DNA from: Lutjanus erythropterus
Lineage: Eukaryota > Chordata > Actinopteri > Lutjaniformes > Lutjanidae
Direction: 5' to 3'
DNA length: 64,000 nucleotides
NCBI GenBank assembly: GCA_020091685.1
Contig: CM034610.1
Location: forward strand, 33,092,617 to 33,156,616
In this document: positions 36,601 to 50,700 of the stretch, piece by piece
Layout of the letters: each line of letters opens with the position of its first letter
Position numbering within the stretch: position 1 is the stretch's first letter
Notes under the pieces: model-generated
The model's input: the letters and a program-made list of their open reading frames with translations, nothing else
Database searches by the model: none
What the model was told of the DNA's origin: nothing
Program-made: the position numbers and the translations under genes

Positions 36601-39600
36601 GCGTATGTATGATTGGTCTAATTTGAGATTACAGACTACATTCATGTCTCCACCCAACTAACTCATAGTCAGCAGGTCCTCCGTGAGGTCAAGATAAAAA
36701 TCTTTCTCAAACACTGTTGGAGTGTAGACTGATATGAATGCAACTTTTGTGCCTTATATTAATGTGCAAACATATGCTATTTGACCCAATTTGTCATTAT
36801 TACTTTTAGGCATTTAACTCTTTTAATATTGGCATTCAATCCCCGGACATTCAGGCTTAAAATAGTCAACTCAGCCATTTCCATTGATAACTGTATAAGT
36901 ATTCCAGATAGGCATTTGAGCACAGATCATGTACCTTAGTTTGCAGTCCCCAACAGCTGCCATTCCCGTCCCCTAGAACATGAACATCTGTGTAACACTG
37001 AGGCTCCAAAACTCTGCTTTACCCCCCTCAAATGTTAAACTTACTTTAGCAGTAATATATTCAGCAACAAGCAGACGTAAAACAAAAGTTGGTCTTCCTG
37101 GAAAGTGAAAATAGGTTAACTGTTTAAGTTAAGACTGCTTCACAATGATATGTCAGCGAACGAACCAAGAGCAGTCTTATAACAGTAATCTCATGGCCAC
37201 ATGTGTTGATGACAAACAGGGAAGACCTTACAGTGAAGCTGAGGCTGTAAGGATCCCTTGCCTTCTCCCTAGTGTCTCCAATGGTTGACTCCATCACCTT
37301 TCTGTGTTAGTGGACTGTTGCAGGTGTTTGGGTGTTCCCTCTGTACTCCTGTAGACCCTGAGAAGCTGTGCTGCTTGCCATTTAGAGTGACTTTCAGGTT
37401 GGTAGGATAAATTAGAAAGAGAAGGAGAATGCTCTTCCACCGCTGGCTTGTGTGGGCACTGTAGTAGCAAGTGCAGTAAACTTAGCCGGCTTGTAGCTCT
37501 TATGACATCTATAAGGAAAGTCTGCACATCTAGAACTTGGAGCTAAAAAGGGCAAGACAGTCCTTTTTCTCTGAGATTATCAACAAAAATAACAACAATG
37601 CATGGACCTTATTCACTGTTGTTTACAGACTGACTAACCCCTCAGCGTCAGTCCCTCCTGAACTGCTGTCCACCAAGGCAAGCAATGACTTTGCCTCTTT
37701 TCTTACAGACAAGATTTTAAAGATAAGACAGACAGCCTGTAACTCCAACACAGTGGCTATTTCACCTGTGCCTCATAACACTGGTCCAGTTAATTTAGCA
37801 CTTTTTCACCCCTTAGATTATGCAACTTTGACAGACATAGTCAGAAATCTTAGGTCCACTACCTGCTGCCTCGACACTCTGCCAACAAGCTTTTTTAAAG
37901 ATGTTTTTAACTGCATAGCATTACATATACTTCAGATAGTCAACTGTTCTCTTTAGTCAGGCCTTTTTCCAACGGCCCTGAAGACCACAGTCATTAAACC
38001 TCTTTTAAAAAAGCCTAACCTGGATGCCTCAGTAATAAACAACTACAGGCCCATATCAAACCTACCGTTTTTAGGAAAGATCATTGAAAAGGTTGTTTTT
38101 CAGCAACTTAATGCCTTCTTGGTGCACAACAATTTCTTTAATGTCTTTCAGTCTGGATTTCGAGCACATCACAGCACTGAGACTGCACTTGTAAAAGTTT
38201 TGAATGACATTCATCTGAGCAGTGATGCATCAAAGATTTCATTTCTGGTATTACTGGACCTCAGTGCTGCATTCGACACAGTCGACCATAAGATACTGCT
38301 CGACAGACTAGAAAAGTAGGTGGGACTTTCTGGCACTGTGCTAAATTGGCTTAAATCTTATTTACAAGACAGGGATTTCTTTGTGTCACTTGGCAATTAT
38401 GAATCTGTGTGAACAAAAATGACGTGGAGTTCCTCAAGGGTCCATCCTTGGGCCTCTTCTGTTCAACATCTACATGCTCCCTCTTGCTCAGATTATGGAA
38501 TATCACAACATCTCCTACCATACTTATGCACATGACACACAACTTTATATAACATTGTCACCAGATGACTACAGTCCCCTACATCTGTTAAATAAGTGCA
38601 CTGATGAAATCAATATGTGGATGTGCCAGAATCTCCTACAACTAAACACAGACAAAACTGAGATAGTTCTTTTTGGCCACAAAATATCAAAAGTGAGTGC
38701 TCACCTTGAATCCATGACACTAAAACCTAAAAATCAAGCCAGAAATCTTGATGTCATTCTGGACTCAGACCTAAATTTCAACAGTCACATAAAGACATTA
38801 CTAAATCAGCCTACTACCACCTTAAAAACATAGCAATAATTAAAGGATTTCTGTCTGGAGAAGATACAGGAAAACTTGTTCATGCTTTCATTTTCAGCAG
38901 GCTGGACTATTGTAACGGTGTCTTCACAGGTCTGAGTAAAAAATCAATCAGACAACTGCAGCTCGTCCAGAACGCTGCTGCCAGAGTCACCAACACCAAG
39001 AGAGTGGAGCACATTACACCAGAGCTTAAATCACTGCACTGGCTTCCTGTGTGTCAAAGGATAGACTGATAGACTGATAGACTAATCTGGTTACTTGTCT
39101 ATAAAGCACTAAATAGTCTCAGGCCTAAATATATCTCTGATTTGCTTGTACGTTATGAAGCACCAAGACCCCTCAGATCATCTGGAACAGGTTTACTCAG
39201 TGTTCCAAGGATCAGAACCAAACAAGGTGAAGCAGCCTTTAGTTTCTCTGCTCCTCACCTGTGGAACAAACTTCCAGAATACCTAAGGTCAGCTGAAACT
39301 GTCAGCTCATTTAAATCAGGGCTTAAAACATTGCTATTTACTGCAGCTTACCAGTGAAGTGGATACGTTACATATTTTTAGGATAATCTGTAGCTATTGT
39401 TTTATATTTGTCTGCTGTTGCTTTTGTTTTATGTTTGTTCTTTAAATGCATTTTCTGTAATGTTTTAAACTATTTATTGTCCTGCTTTTAGCTTTTTTAT
39501 TATTTCAAAAACAATTTTAATGTTCTTTTAATGTTTTTATTTTAATGCATTTTCAAGTTCTGTAAAGCACCTTGAATTGCCTTGTGTGTGAATGGTGCTA

Positions 39601-41700
39601 GATAAATAAAATTGCCTTGCCTTGCCTTGCCTTGCCTTATAAATACATAAATACTCAGGGTCCTGCCAGCATTCTGGATGGAGGCATTTTTTGCCGCCTC
39701 ACAGGTACTATTCAGTATAGCATTGCGGTCTCCAGGCACAGGATCATAATCTGCAGGATGTTTTTCTTCAAGTGTGGGCTGTAGATCCGAAGTGCTCTTT
39801 CTGTTTAGATAACTGGTGCCAAGTGAGGGTACCCATTTGGGAAGCATGTAATTGCATTGTTACCCTCTCTGTTAGCGCTGATGCCACTGATCCTTGCATT
39901 GTTTCTCCTGTTATAGTCCTCTAACAAGGCAAGGTCGTGCTGAACTTTTTCGTGCCCCAAGGCGTCGTCAAGCACTTGGCTTTTCATGGTTCTTGTCTCA
40001 GCTTGTATTCTGTCAACTTTAGACACCAAATCCCAAACAGTGTCCATCTTGGTGTCTAAGTCCTTCTGCAGCTTTTTGACAGAGTCGTTCATGCTCTGAA
40101 CTGCACTGTTAATAGCATGAGTGACAACCGCCTCCAGGTGGTCCTGCTGTTTGGCTAAGGCTAAAGACATAGCTTCTTCTATGCTAAGATTGGCAGCTGC
40201 ATGGACGTTAGCATCCTGTTGTTTATGCTTTGCCGCTGGTGCTTTGGTCGGGGATGCAAACAGTTTTGTGTTGCTTGACATCTTATATTGTCCGTATGGT
40301 CAAATAAACTACTGCTGTTAGTCTCAGAAGTCAAATAATTTGCAGAATTGGGGATATCGCTGCATAGCCCTAGAGTCTCCCAACCATTGTGCTTGCAGGT
40401 CATGTGACCTCTCCTTTTATAGCATTTCAAATGATTTATTTAATACAATAATTAGTTATCCAAATGTAATAAATGTAAGCTTAAGTTTAAAATTGGCCGA
40501 CAGTAGACCAAATTACATTCATGACAGAAATGACTAGGTGGTGCCATGGGCAAGATCTTAAACATGGTGTGCAGTTATTTTAGAAAACAGTTTGGGTCAC
40601 AGTGGGCCTCATGCAGAAACCACTTGTATGGACAGATTTGTTCTGTGTGTAGAAGAGATTTAGGAGAATGTGTTGCATTCACCGGTTTTCTTGTATTTTG
40701 AATTTTCTTTGAGATATGAACACAATTTACGAGGTCTAGACCTGTCATAGAGTCAGGTGCAGTCAGTCTGTTGTTATCCAAACCAAAGTTTTTCCATTAA
40801 TGACTGTGGTCAATTGCTATATCCAAATGTGTTAGAAGACTTAATATTAGTTAAAACTGCACTGCAAATATGAATACCTAGTAGAATTCACTATCTCTTA
40901 AAATGATGAACTGATGAGAAAATGTATTAATGGATTTATTACAAGAGAAGCCTTGATCATGAATTAAGTCTTCAACTGCAGGAATTGCCAGTGATCCAGT
41001 CTGTGAAAAAACACTCTTCGTCCCTCATATCATAAAATATTTTAGCTCACGGCTGCTGTTTAGCAGTGGCACCACTCCCATTTGCTCTTTCTGCAACGGT
41101 TGTCTTGATAAAGGTGTAAAGAACACTAAGTGCTGAATAATAACTCAGAGAGATGAAGACAGCAATATTAAGTATTCCATGTCTGACAAAGGCCTCTGTT
41201 CCTGCATAGATGCTGAACTGTTGTATTGAGAGGAAGAGAGCCAGAGATGAAGCACGCAAGGTGCTGGAGGGAAGCAAAGAGAGAGAGCGCAAGGTGTCTG
41301 GTGGCTGCCACAATGTCCGGCCCATACCACCGTCTTCAACAGCGACAGCAACGACTACAACAAGGGAGGTGTCTCCAGGAAAATCCTGGGACTCATGGAG
41401 CGACAGTGAGGATGAGTTCTTTGAGTGCCTGAGTGACCAGGGTGAGATCGAGGCTCCACTTAGTGAGGGAGAAAAGGATGGCGGTAAAAGTAAAGCAGAG
41501 GGTCGACTGCACCCCCATAACAACATGACTCTACTTAACTCTACAGAGCCTCTCTACGTTCCTGTCACACAGGTCAGGATCTCTCTCATTCACTCAAAAA
41601 TGTCTATAAATATTATACAAAATAAAATGTAATATGTATTAAAATGTAATATTCCAAATACTACTCACTACTGTATCTCAAACTTTTCTGTATTATGGTA

Positions 41701-41759
<59 letters not shown>

Positions 41760-44700
41760 CATATATATATCAGATAATTATACAGTGTACAGTATAATAC
41801 ATTATTGGTTAGAAGTCATGAGAAATACCCAATCAACACAGACATACTGTGTCACAGACAAGCAGACACAGAGCCACTCCGGTGAGCTGAGAGGAGCTTT
41901 CTGTGTGTGTAAAAGTTAAGACAGCAGATATCACCAAAGTTTCAATAAATATAACACTCTTATTATCTGTTTCTTTTACAGCAGCATAGTTACACCAGTG
42001 AAAATGCCTGATGTCATGGTCAGGTTTTCATTCTAAGTGATGCAATGGCTTTTAAATCATTCACTCTTCACAGAGATGCGCTGCAGAGTAAAACACAGTG
42101 TTCTTCTGTCCTGTCTTTCACTGCAAATCTGCACTGAGATTTCGGATATTATTACTTATACAGTCCTCTGTGTAAAAATATATTTTGAATTTCAGGTGTA
42201 TCTATTATGACTTTTCAGCAGTCTCAGTTAGACAAATGAACTGGTTTTCCTCCAAAGTTTCAGCCTTTTTCTGTTACTACCCCCCTGCTGCTACCTGGCA
42301 CAGAAATATTATATGTGGAAGCGCAAAAGATTTTGCACTAAAACGTAAACTTTGGAAGGCACCAACTTGTTTTGTATTAACTTAAGCTAAAGCTAAGAAT
42401 GAATTTTTACCTAGAACAACTGTGTATTTAGTCCTTGTTCATTTAAATTGCTTTAGTAAGGGATCTCTTTACAGTGAGTACAGACTTGAGGAACAGTTAC
42501 AGCAACCAATACACTTTTCAATTCTTTCCAATTCAAATGGGCATGTCAGTAAAGTTTCAAGAGAGACTTGAAAAAATTTAAATGCTTATGCAGTAAGTAT
42601 TAAATATTTGTATAATGTGTCAAATAGGTAGATGTTAGGTGAAGAATGGTGTTGGTTGATGGTGTGTTTTTTTTCCTTGATACCACATTATAAAAGTAGT
42701 TGGTGTTTTTCAATGGCCATATTTGGTTGTTGCTGTGCTTGAAATCCAGTGCTACCACAAACCCCTGTGCAAGTAACGTAAGTGATGGAAGTACATTGAT
42801 GCTGCTGTGTGTGCATTTGTTTTTCAGGAACCTGCTCCTATGACAGAGGATCTGTTAGAGGAGCAGTCAGAAGTACTGGCCAAACTGGGCACATCAGCTG
42901 AAGGTACCCACCTCCGTGCCCGGATGCAGAGTGCCTGTCTGCTCTCTGACATGGAGTCCTTTAAGGTGAGACAGGCTGACATACACTTGCTGTAGTTATC
43001 AAACATTAGCACCAGGATGGAGTCGCAGTTTGCGTGTTGTATGTGCATGTGTTTTTGCAGTGTCTCTCTCTTCTAATTGCATATGCATTTAAGGTAAGAT
43101 TGCCCAAATAATGTGAGCAGACATGTTAAGAGGTTGATTATGTATTCCACTGGATTTAGTGATGTTGTGCCTTTTGCAACAGCCAATTTTGTGAAGAAAT
43201 TTCTTTACCTCTGAAAAGGGTGCTAAGTGCATTGCAGATAAGATCCACAAGTAAGGTAATAGTGGGAAAAGAAAGATGCACTGAATATAGACTTGTGCCT
43301 AAAAACTGATTATTAGAAGAAAAAAAACAATTGGGCCATCACCAGGGGCTCCAGAGTTACTACACGGAGTTTTAACTGGTTAACAAACAGTTTTAATTTA
43401 ATCCTGATATATTTCTGTAAATCAGCAAATTAGACCATCGGCGAGAAGATAATCCATGAAATCAGAGGAAAAAAGCCTTTTTTTTCATTTTCACAGGCAA
43501 AGTTAGTCGTTAGCGAACGAAAGAGGAGTTTTTTATTTAGATCATTTTATTATTTTTTTCCACAATATTTTTATTAACATTTTAACAGTATGAAATACAG
43601 CCATTTACATTCAATGTATGCTGTCAACTTGTTTCATCAACCCAAAAACAAGAAATATATAAAAAATAAATGAATAGATACAAAGGGCTGCAATTTAAGA
43701 CCAAAGATTGTCCAATAATCCTATTGATCATCTTCCTGATCCCTAATCAGCTGATCCGTCCACTACTTGTCAGAAAATACTGAAAAATTAACAGTTTTCC
43801 AAGGTCCAAAATAGCGCCCTCAGCTGTCCCCCCTGTTCACAGCTAAGGTACATCCAAACCACCATCACATAGGGCCCAAGCAGCCATCAATCACTCAGAT
43901 TCAGAACCTTGACCTGTTTTAAAGGACAGTACTCAGACTGCTCAATCAATCATAAAAAAAAGAAACATTAACCATCAGTTCAGCAGTTAACAGCCTATCC
44001 AATAACTGTTATAGCTCTAAAAAACAACAAAAACAAACAAACAAAAACAGACAAATGAACACAGACTCAACAACAATTTGCTTCTCCTATATTAACAGAG
44101 GGTAATCTATACTAAGTGGATTTTAAATTGTAGTAGATACAAAATGTAACATATTCTTCAGAAAAAATAAATAAAATAAAACTTGTAAAAGTTTAGGAAC
44201 TGCACCTCCTACAGCAATCAGTCATCTTGATCATTTTTTAAATCAAAGTTCTTGACATAATTGATGAAAGGTCTCCATATATTCTCAAATATGTGCTGTT
44301 TCGCCTTCAATATGTAAGTTATCCTTTCTAATAGAAGGTTTGATAGCATCTGTCTCATCCATTGAGTAGTGTTTGGTCTGTGAATATTTTTCCATAACTA
44401 TGCAATACATTTTTTGGCATGCAGTAAGCTGAGGTCTATAAATGCCCGTTCATTTTTACTATAATTATGTATCTCTGGATATAAGCCCAACAAAAAAAAG
44501 CTTAGGATCCAGTGAAATCTGTTTTGAAATTATTTTCTCAATTATGGCTCTTACCTCCTCCCAGAACTTTTGCATCTTGGTGCATTGCCAAATACAATGA
44601 AACAATGTCCCTCTATGTTCCATACATTTTGTACATACAGTCAAGCCCAAAATTAGTCATACCCCTGGCAAATTTTGACTTAAAGCTACTTTTATTCAAC

Positions 44701-47700
44701 CAGCAAGTTTTTTTTGGACCGGAAATGACACAGGCTTCTCCCAAAAGATAATAAGACGATGTACAAGAGGCATCATTGTGGAAAAAATTATTTCTCAGCT
44801 TTTATTTACATTTGAACAAAAAGTGGCATGTCCAAAATTATTCATACCCTTTGTAAACTGTCACAGTCTATGGGAAAATTCAAAGTTCTGTACCATTCCA
44901 AATAGTCCAAGCTGTTCTAAAGCATCCTAATTACCCTGATTCATTGGGAACAGCAGTTTTAATCAACTCAACAGGTGAAAAACAGCAGCACTCTGCAGTT
45001 GGTTTGTGAACAGTCATGGCTAAGACAAAGGAGCTCACTGAGGACCTGCGGCTGCGCATTGTGGCTGCTCACAAGTCTGGAAAGGGCTACAAGGTCATAT
45101 CTAAATGTTTTCAAGTTCCAGTGGCTACAGTGCAAAGTATTATTAAAAAATACAACACGTTCTGCACTGTGGAAAATCTCAGAGGACGTGGTCAGAAGCC
45201 AAAAGTGACACCTGTGCTGGCCAGGAGGATAGTGAGAGAGGTGAAAAAGAATCCAAGGATCACCACCAAGGCCATCCTGGTGAATCTGGGCTGTGCGGGT
45301 GGCAACGTCTCAAGGTAGACAGTCCAACGGACACTGCACACTGCTGGGTTACATGGACGCAGACCAAGGAGGACGCCACTTCTCCAGATAAGGCACACAA
45401 AAGCCCACTTGGCCTTTGCAAATGCTCATCTGGACAAAGAAGAAGACTTCTGGTCTTCTGTTTTATGGTCAGATGAAACAAAAATTGAATTGTTTGGCCA
45501 CAATGATGTATCCTTCACCCCACATGGGGGTGGGAACCTAATACTTTGGGGGTGTTTTTCAGCCAATGGACCAGGGAACCTAATCACAGTAAATGGCACC
45601 ATGAAAAAAGAGCAATACATCAAGATTCTCAACAACAACAACATCAGGCAGTCTGCAGAGAAACTTGGCCTGGGCACCAGTGGACATTTCAGCATGACAA
45701 CGACCCAAAACACACAGCAAAAGTGGTGAAGAAATGGTTAGCAGACAAAAACATGAACATTTTGCAGTGGCCCAGCCAGAGTCCTGACTTGAATCCAATG
45801 GAAAACCTGTGGAGGGAGCTAAAGATCAGGGTGATGGCAAGGAGACCCTCCAACCTGAGAGAGTTGGAGCTCATCGCTAAAAATGAATGGGCAAAAATAC
45901 CAGTGGAGACATGCAAAAAGCTGGTCAGCAATTATAGGAAGCGTTTGATTGCTGTAAGAGCCAATAAAGGTTTTTCTATTGATTATTGAGAACGGTATGA
46001 ATAATTTTGGACATGCCACTTTTTGTTCAAATGTAAATAAAAGCTGAGAAATAATTTTTTCCACAATGATGCCTCTTGTACATCGTCTTATTATCTTTTG
46101 GAAGCCTGTGTCATTTCCGGTCAAAAAAAACCAAAACTTTCTGGTTGAATAAAAGTAACTTTAAGCAAAATTTGCCAGGGGTATGAATAATCTTGGGCTT
46201 GACTGTATGTCTGGTATGTTTTCGCTGTATCAATTTAATTCCACTGGAGTCACGTATGTCCGCATTAACCATTTATATTATATTAGTTTTAGGCTTGTAT
46301 TAATACATTTAGACTGGGCATCAGCACAGGCTATCTTCCAATCTTCATCTGAAATTTCACTCTGCAAGTCCTCTTTCCAGGCAAATAACTTAAATTGTGA
46401 GCTTTCAGATGAGCCAGATGTCAGCAAACTATAAAACTCTGATATGATACCCTTTCTCAAACTGTCCTTTGTCATCATTTCTTCCAACAAAGATTGTAGA
46501 GGTCTGGTGAGTGCATTGTTTTGATTCGCTTTAACAAAGCTTCTAAGCTGGAGGTATTTGAAGAAATGTTCTCTACTGGGCTTAAATTTAGACCTCAGTT
46601 CATCAAAGGACATCATTATATCTGAGTTTACCATATATAAATCCTGGATCATTCAAAGTCCCTTACAGTGCCATAATTTAAATGTTGCATCTGCTCTTCC
46701 GGGTACAAAGAAGTGATTACCCCATATTGGACTATATTGTGATATGGAGTGTGTTTCTTTTAAGTATTTTTTATATCATACCATATCTTTACCACATGTT
46801 TTACAATTGGATTTTTAGCTTGTTTCCGTAATCTTTTTTCTGTGTCTGAATGTATATATAAGGGAAGAGGTAATTTTAGACCATAAGATTCTATTTCAGT
46901 CCAGTGAGGAGAATCATTTTTTGAAAAATAGAACATAACAGACCTCAGCTGTGCAGCCCAGTAGTACCACAACAAATTTGGACATTTTAAACCTCCTCGG
47001 TCAAATGGTAAATACAGTAGAGACAAACGAAGTTGTGCCCTCTTATTGTTCCATATAAATCCTAAGAATATTTTTTTAATTTTTGAAAACAAGTCTGAAG
47101 GTGGTGGCAAAGGAATGCTTTGAAATAAGTAAAGTAATTTAGGTAGAATGTTCATTTTTAAAATATTAATTCTCCCAATTATAGATATTGGTAGTGACAT
47201 CCATTTATCAACAGACTCATTCACTTCTAACATTAAAGATTTATAGTTAGCACTAACAACATGCTCTAGCCTAGGCAAAATCTGTACTCCCAGATATTTA
47301 AATTGTTCTACAACATTAAATTGAATTAATTCAGAGATTGGGTTCTTTCTTTCATTTGCATTAAGCAGTAGTATAGAGGACTTAGTATTATTTACTTTAT
47401 ATCCTGAAACTTCACCAAATGCATCTATTAGCTGTGACAAGGCTGGAATTGATTTATTTAATTTTGACATCATTAAAATTACGTCATCAGCATACAAAGC
47501 TATTCTGTGCTCTGTTGGCCCCACTGTTATTCCACTAAACTGAGAATGTGAGTGCACTGCTATTGCGAGAGGTTCTATTGCCAGTGTAAACAGTAGGGGT
47601 GACAGAGGGCAACCTTGCCGACATCCTTTACTGATTTTTATTGGTTTTGAAACATTTCTATTTGTTATAATATCAGCTGTAGAATGTTTATATATCACCT

Positions 47701-50700
47701 GAACCCATTTTATGAAATTATTCCCACACCCAAATTTTTCCAAAACCCTGAAGAGATAAGGCCATTTGACCCTATCAAAGGCCTTTTCGGCATCTAATGA
47801 TAGAAGTGCTGCATCAGGCATTTATTTATTTGCATGAATAATATTAAATACAGGCGGCACATTGGTGCAGTGGTTAGCACTGCCACCTCACAGCAAGAAG
47901 GTCCTGAGTTCGATCCCCCAGCTCCCCGGCTGGGTCAGGGCCTTTCTGTGCGGAGTTTGCATGTTCTCCCCGTGTCTGCGTGGGTTCTCTCCGGGTTCTC
48001 CGGCTTCCTCCCACAGTCCAAAGACATGCATGCTAGGTTAATTGGTGACTCTAAATTGCCCGTAGGTGTGAATGTCAGTGTGAGTGGTTGTCTGTCTATG
48101 TGTCAGCCCTGTGATGAACTGGCGACTTGTCCAGGGTGAACCCCGCTTCTCGCCCAATGTCAGCTGGGATAGGCTCCAGCAGCCTGCGACCATTACGGAA
48201 TAAGCGGTTACAGAAAATGAATGAATGAATATTAAATACCCTTCTCACGTTATGAAGACATTGTCTTCCCATTATAAATCCGTTTTGGTCTCTATCAATA
48301 ATATTTGGCAATACTTTCTGTAAGCGTTTCGCTAAAAGTTTACATATTATCTTAAGATCAGAGATTAACAAACTTATGGGTCTCATGTTTTCACATTTGT
48401 TAGAGAGTTTACCTGGTTTTGGAAGTAGAGTAATTAAGGCACTATTGATAGAGGTTGGGAGACTGCCATTGTCAAATGCCTCTAAAAACATTTCCAAAAG
48501 TGGTGTTAGCAATTTATCTTTAAATTTTTTTATACAGATCAATTGGAAGACCATCTGGTCCAGCCCTTTTCCCTGACTTCATATTATCGATGGCATGTCC
48601 TATTTCGTCTTTGGTCATTTCTAGCTCTAGATCTTTCTTTATTTCATCTGGGATATTGGGTATAGGAAGTTCATCTAAAAATCTATTCAGGTTTGGTGGA
48701 TCCGTTTCATTATTTGCATTATATAATCCCTCATAATAGTCCCTGAAAGCTTCATTAATTTCTTGAGGATCCACAATAACTTGCCCATTGGATAAAATCG
48801 TTGTGATTGCTGTTTTAGTTTCTAATTGTTTAATCTGCCATGCTAATAATTTACCTGATTTATCACCTTGCTCATAGAATGTTTGTCTTAGTCTTAAACG
48901 ACTAGAAGCTGCCCTAGAGGCAGATAATTTGTCATATTCAGCTCTCAAAATTAGTAAATCATTTTCCAATTGTGGGTTACTTTTCTCATTAACTTTTTCT
49001 TTGAGAATCCTTATTTTCTGTTCCAGTTGCAATCATTCTTCACAAGCCTTTTTTGATTTTGACCCAGTATAGCTAATAATATGTCCTCTGAGAAAGGCTT
49101 TAAATGCTTCCCACTTTATTCCTGCAGATGTTTGTGTAGTATTAATTTAAAAAAAACTCATCTATCTGTTTTCCTATATATTTTACAAATTCTGCATCTT
49201 GTAACCATTTATGCTGAAAGTGCCATCTAGGCGGGTCTTTTGTCAATTTTTTATCCATATACACTAAACAACATGGTGCATGATCTGAAATCACAATATT
49301 ATCATAAAAACAATTTTGAATTTTTGATCGTAGTTCTGAGGAAATTAAAAAATAATCAATTCTGGAGTATGTCTGGAACACATTAGAATAACAGGAGTAG
49401 GCTTTGGCATTTGGTTTTAATTCTCTCCATATATCCAACAGACTTAATTCCTTAATGAAACGATTAATTACTGTTCTACACCTGTTGTGTGATTGATCTG
49501 CTCCTGTGTATCTATCCATGTTGGGGTTTAATGTACAATTAAAGTCCCCGGCTATTACATGTTGTCCCACTAGTGTTGATAGCATAAAGAACAAATCTAC
49601 CAAAAATTTAGAATCATCTGTGTTAGGGCCATACAAGTTTACTGAATTTAAATTTTCTGAAAGGAGGGAACCTTGGACTATTAAGTATCTTCCCCTTTTA
49701 TCTTTGATTACGTTTTTTACTTGAAATGGTACTGTTTTATGAATAAGGGTCATAACTCCCCTAGCTTGGGATGAGAATGGTGCTGTAAATACACTACCCT
49801 GCCACCTCCTCCTAATCTTTTTATTATCCTCATCTAATAGATGAGTTTCTTATACAAATACAATTTTGGCAACTATATCCTTTATTTTATTCATGACTTG
49901 TTTGACTTTTCTAAGTTGCTGCAGACCTGTACAGTTCCAAGAAAGAAAATTAAGATTTACTCCTTGAGACATTCCCAGTAAAAAATAATAGATGACCTTG
50001 CCATAAAGAAATAAACTTGTTGAGAAGCATAACACACCTGGATGTTAGAACATATCCAACACTGTGAACTTGAACAATTCCCCCGTACCCACAGTTGTGG
50101 GAGCCCCCCCCCCAAAATCTCCTGACTCCCGTTATCGCTAACGACAGTTCCGCACTTAGTGAGGATCAGTCAAACCACCCTCTACTTTCCAAAAACTAAC
50201 AGATCTCTGCTGCTGTTCCTATTGAGACTTTAATTAACTTATCTTGTCCTGAAGTCCTACCTCATAACGATAATATATTTTAGCCCCCTTATAAAAATAT
50301 GTCATATGTTTGAAGTGTACGTTTTAAGATTCCAACATGTAGGGCTTAATATGAAATATAAATTCTGATCCATATGTTTTGCATATGTATGGGTATGTGT
50401 AAAACTCGACCTATCTGTTAATTACAGCATCAGCCAGTGTAGTTGAATTGTTTTAGTCTGTTATAGCACCATCCTTCAAATAGAACACACTGCCACAGTC
50501 ATTACCGTTTTTACTTCTCGTCATTTAACTGTCTGCGGCATCCCCCTGGATTTTCTTCATGAATGTTTGCGCTTCGCCTGGGGTCTTAAAAGTGTGGGTT
50601 TGTCCTTTATATGTTACCAAAAGGTTGGCAGGGTGAATCACTCCATGTCAGATCCCTAAATTGCGTAGCTCCTGCCGGACTGGGTCGAACTGTTTCCTCA

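Larger units (their letters stand above)
44465..50035 (-). pseudogene. L1 ORF2 (endonuclease-reverse transcriptase), interrupted
   Basis: From 50035 down: APE endonuclease start ([11 protein letters not shown]), an in-frame TAA where the family has Gln (VFV*ETHL, near 49850), then [15 protein letters not shown] and [10 protein letters not shown], the metal-binding and catalytic boxes. The RT follows (49032-46760): [60 protein letters not shown], and the catalytic [12 protein letters not shown] intact. The C-terminal Cys-rich box ([18 protein letters not shown]) is at 44640-44580. A SINE and a Tc1 element split the frame, and a few frameshifts occur. Not functional as it stands. Confidence 0.85.

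Noticed and set aside
41047..41526. 159-codon minus-strand frame
   Set aside because: Exact shadow of rab3gap1 exon k, which is well supported on the plus strand.
47852..48227. A genuine tRNA gene
   Set aside because: A- and B-box motifs are present but the following sequence is the body and tail of a SINE, with a target duplication; no cloverleaf fits.
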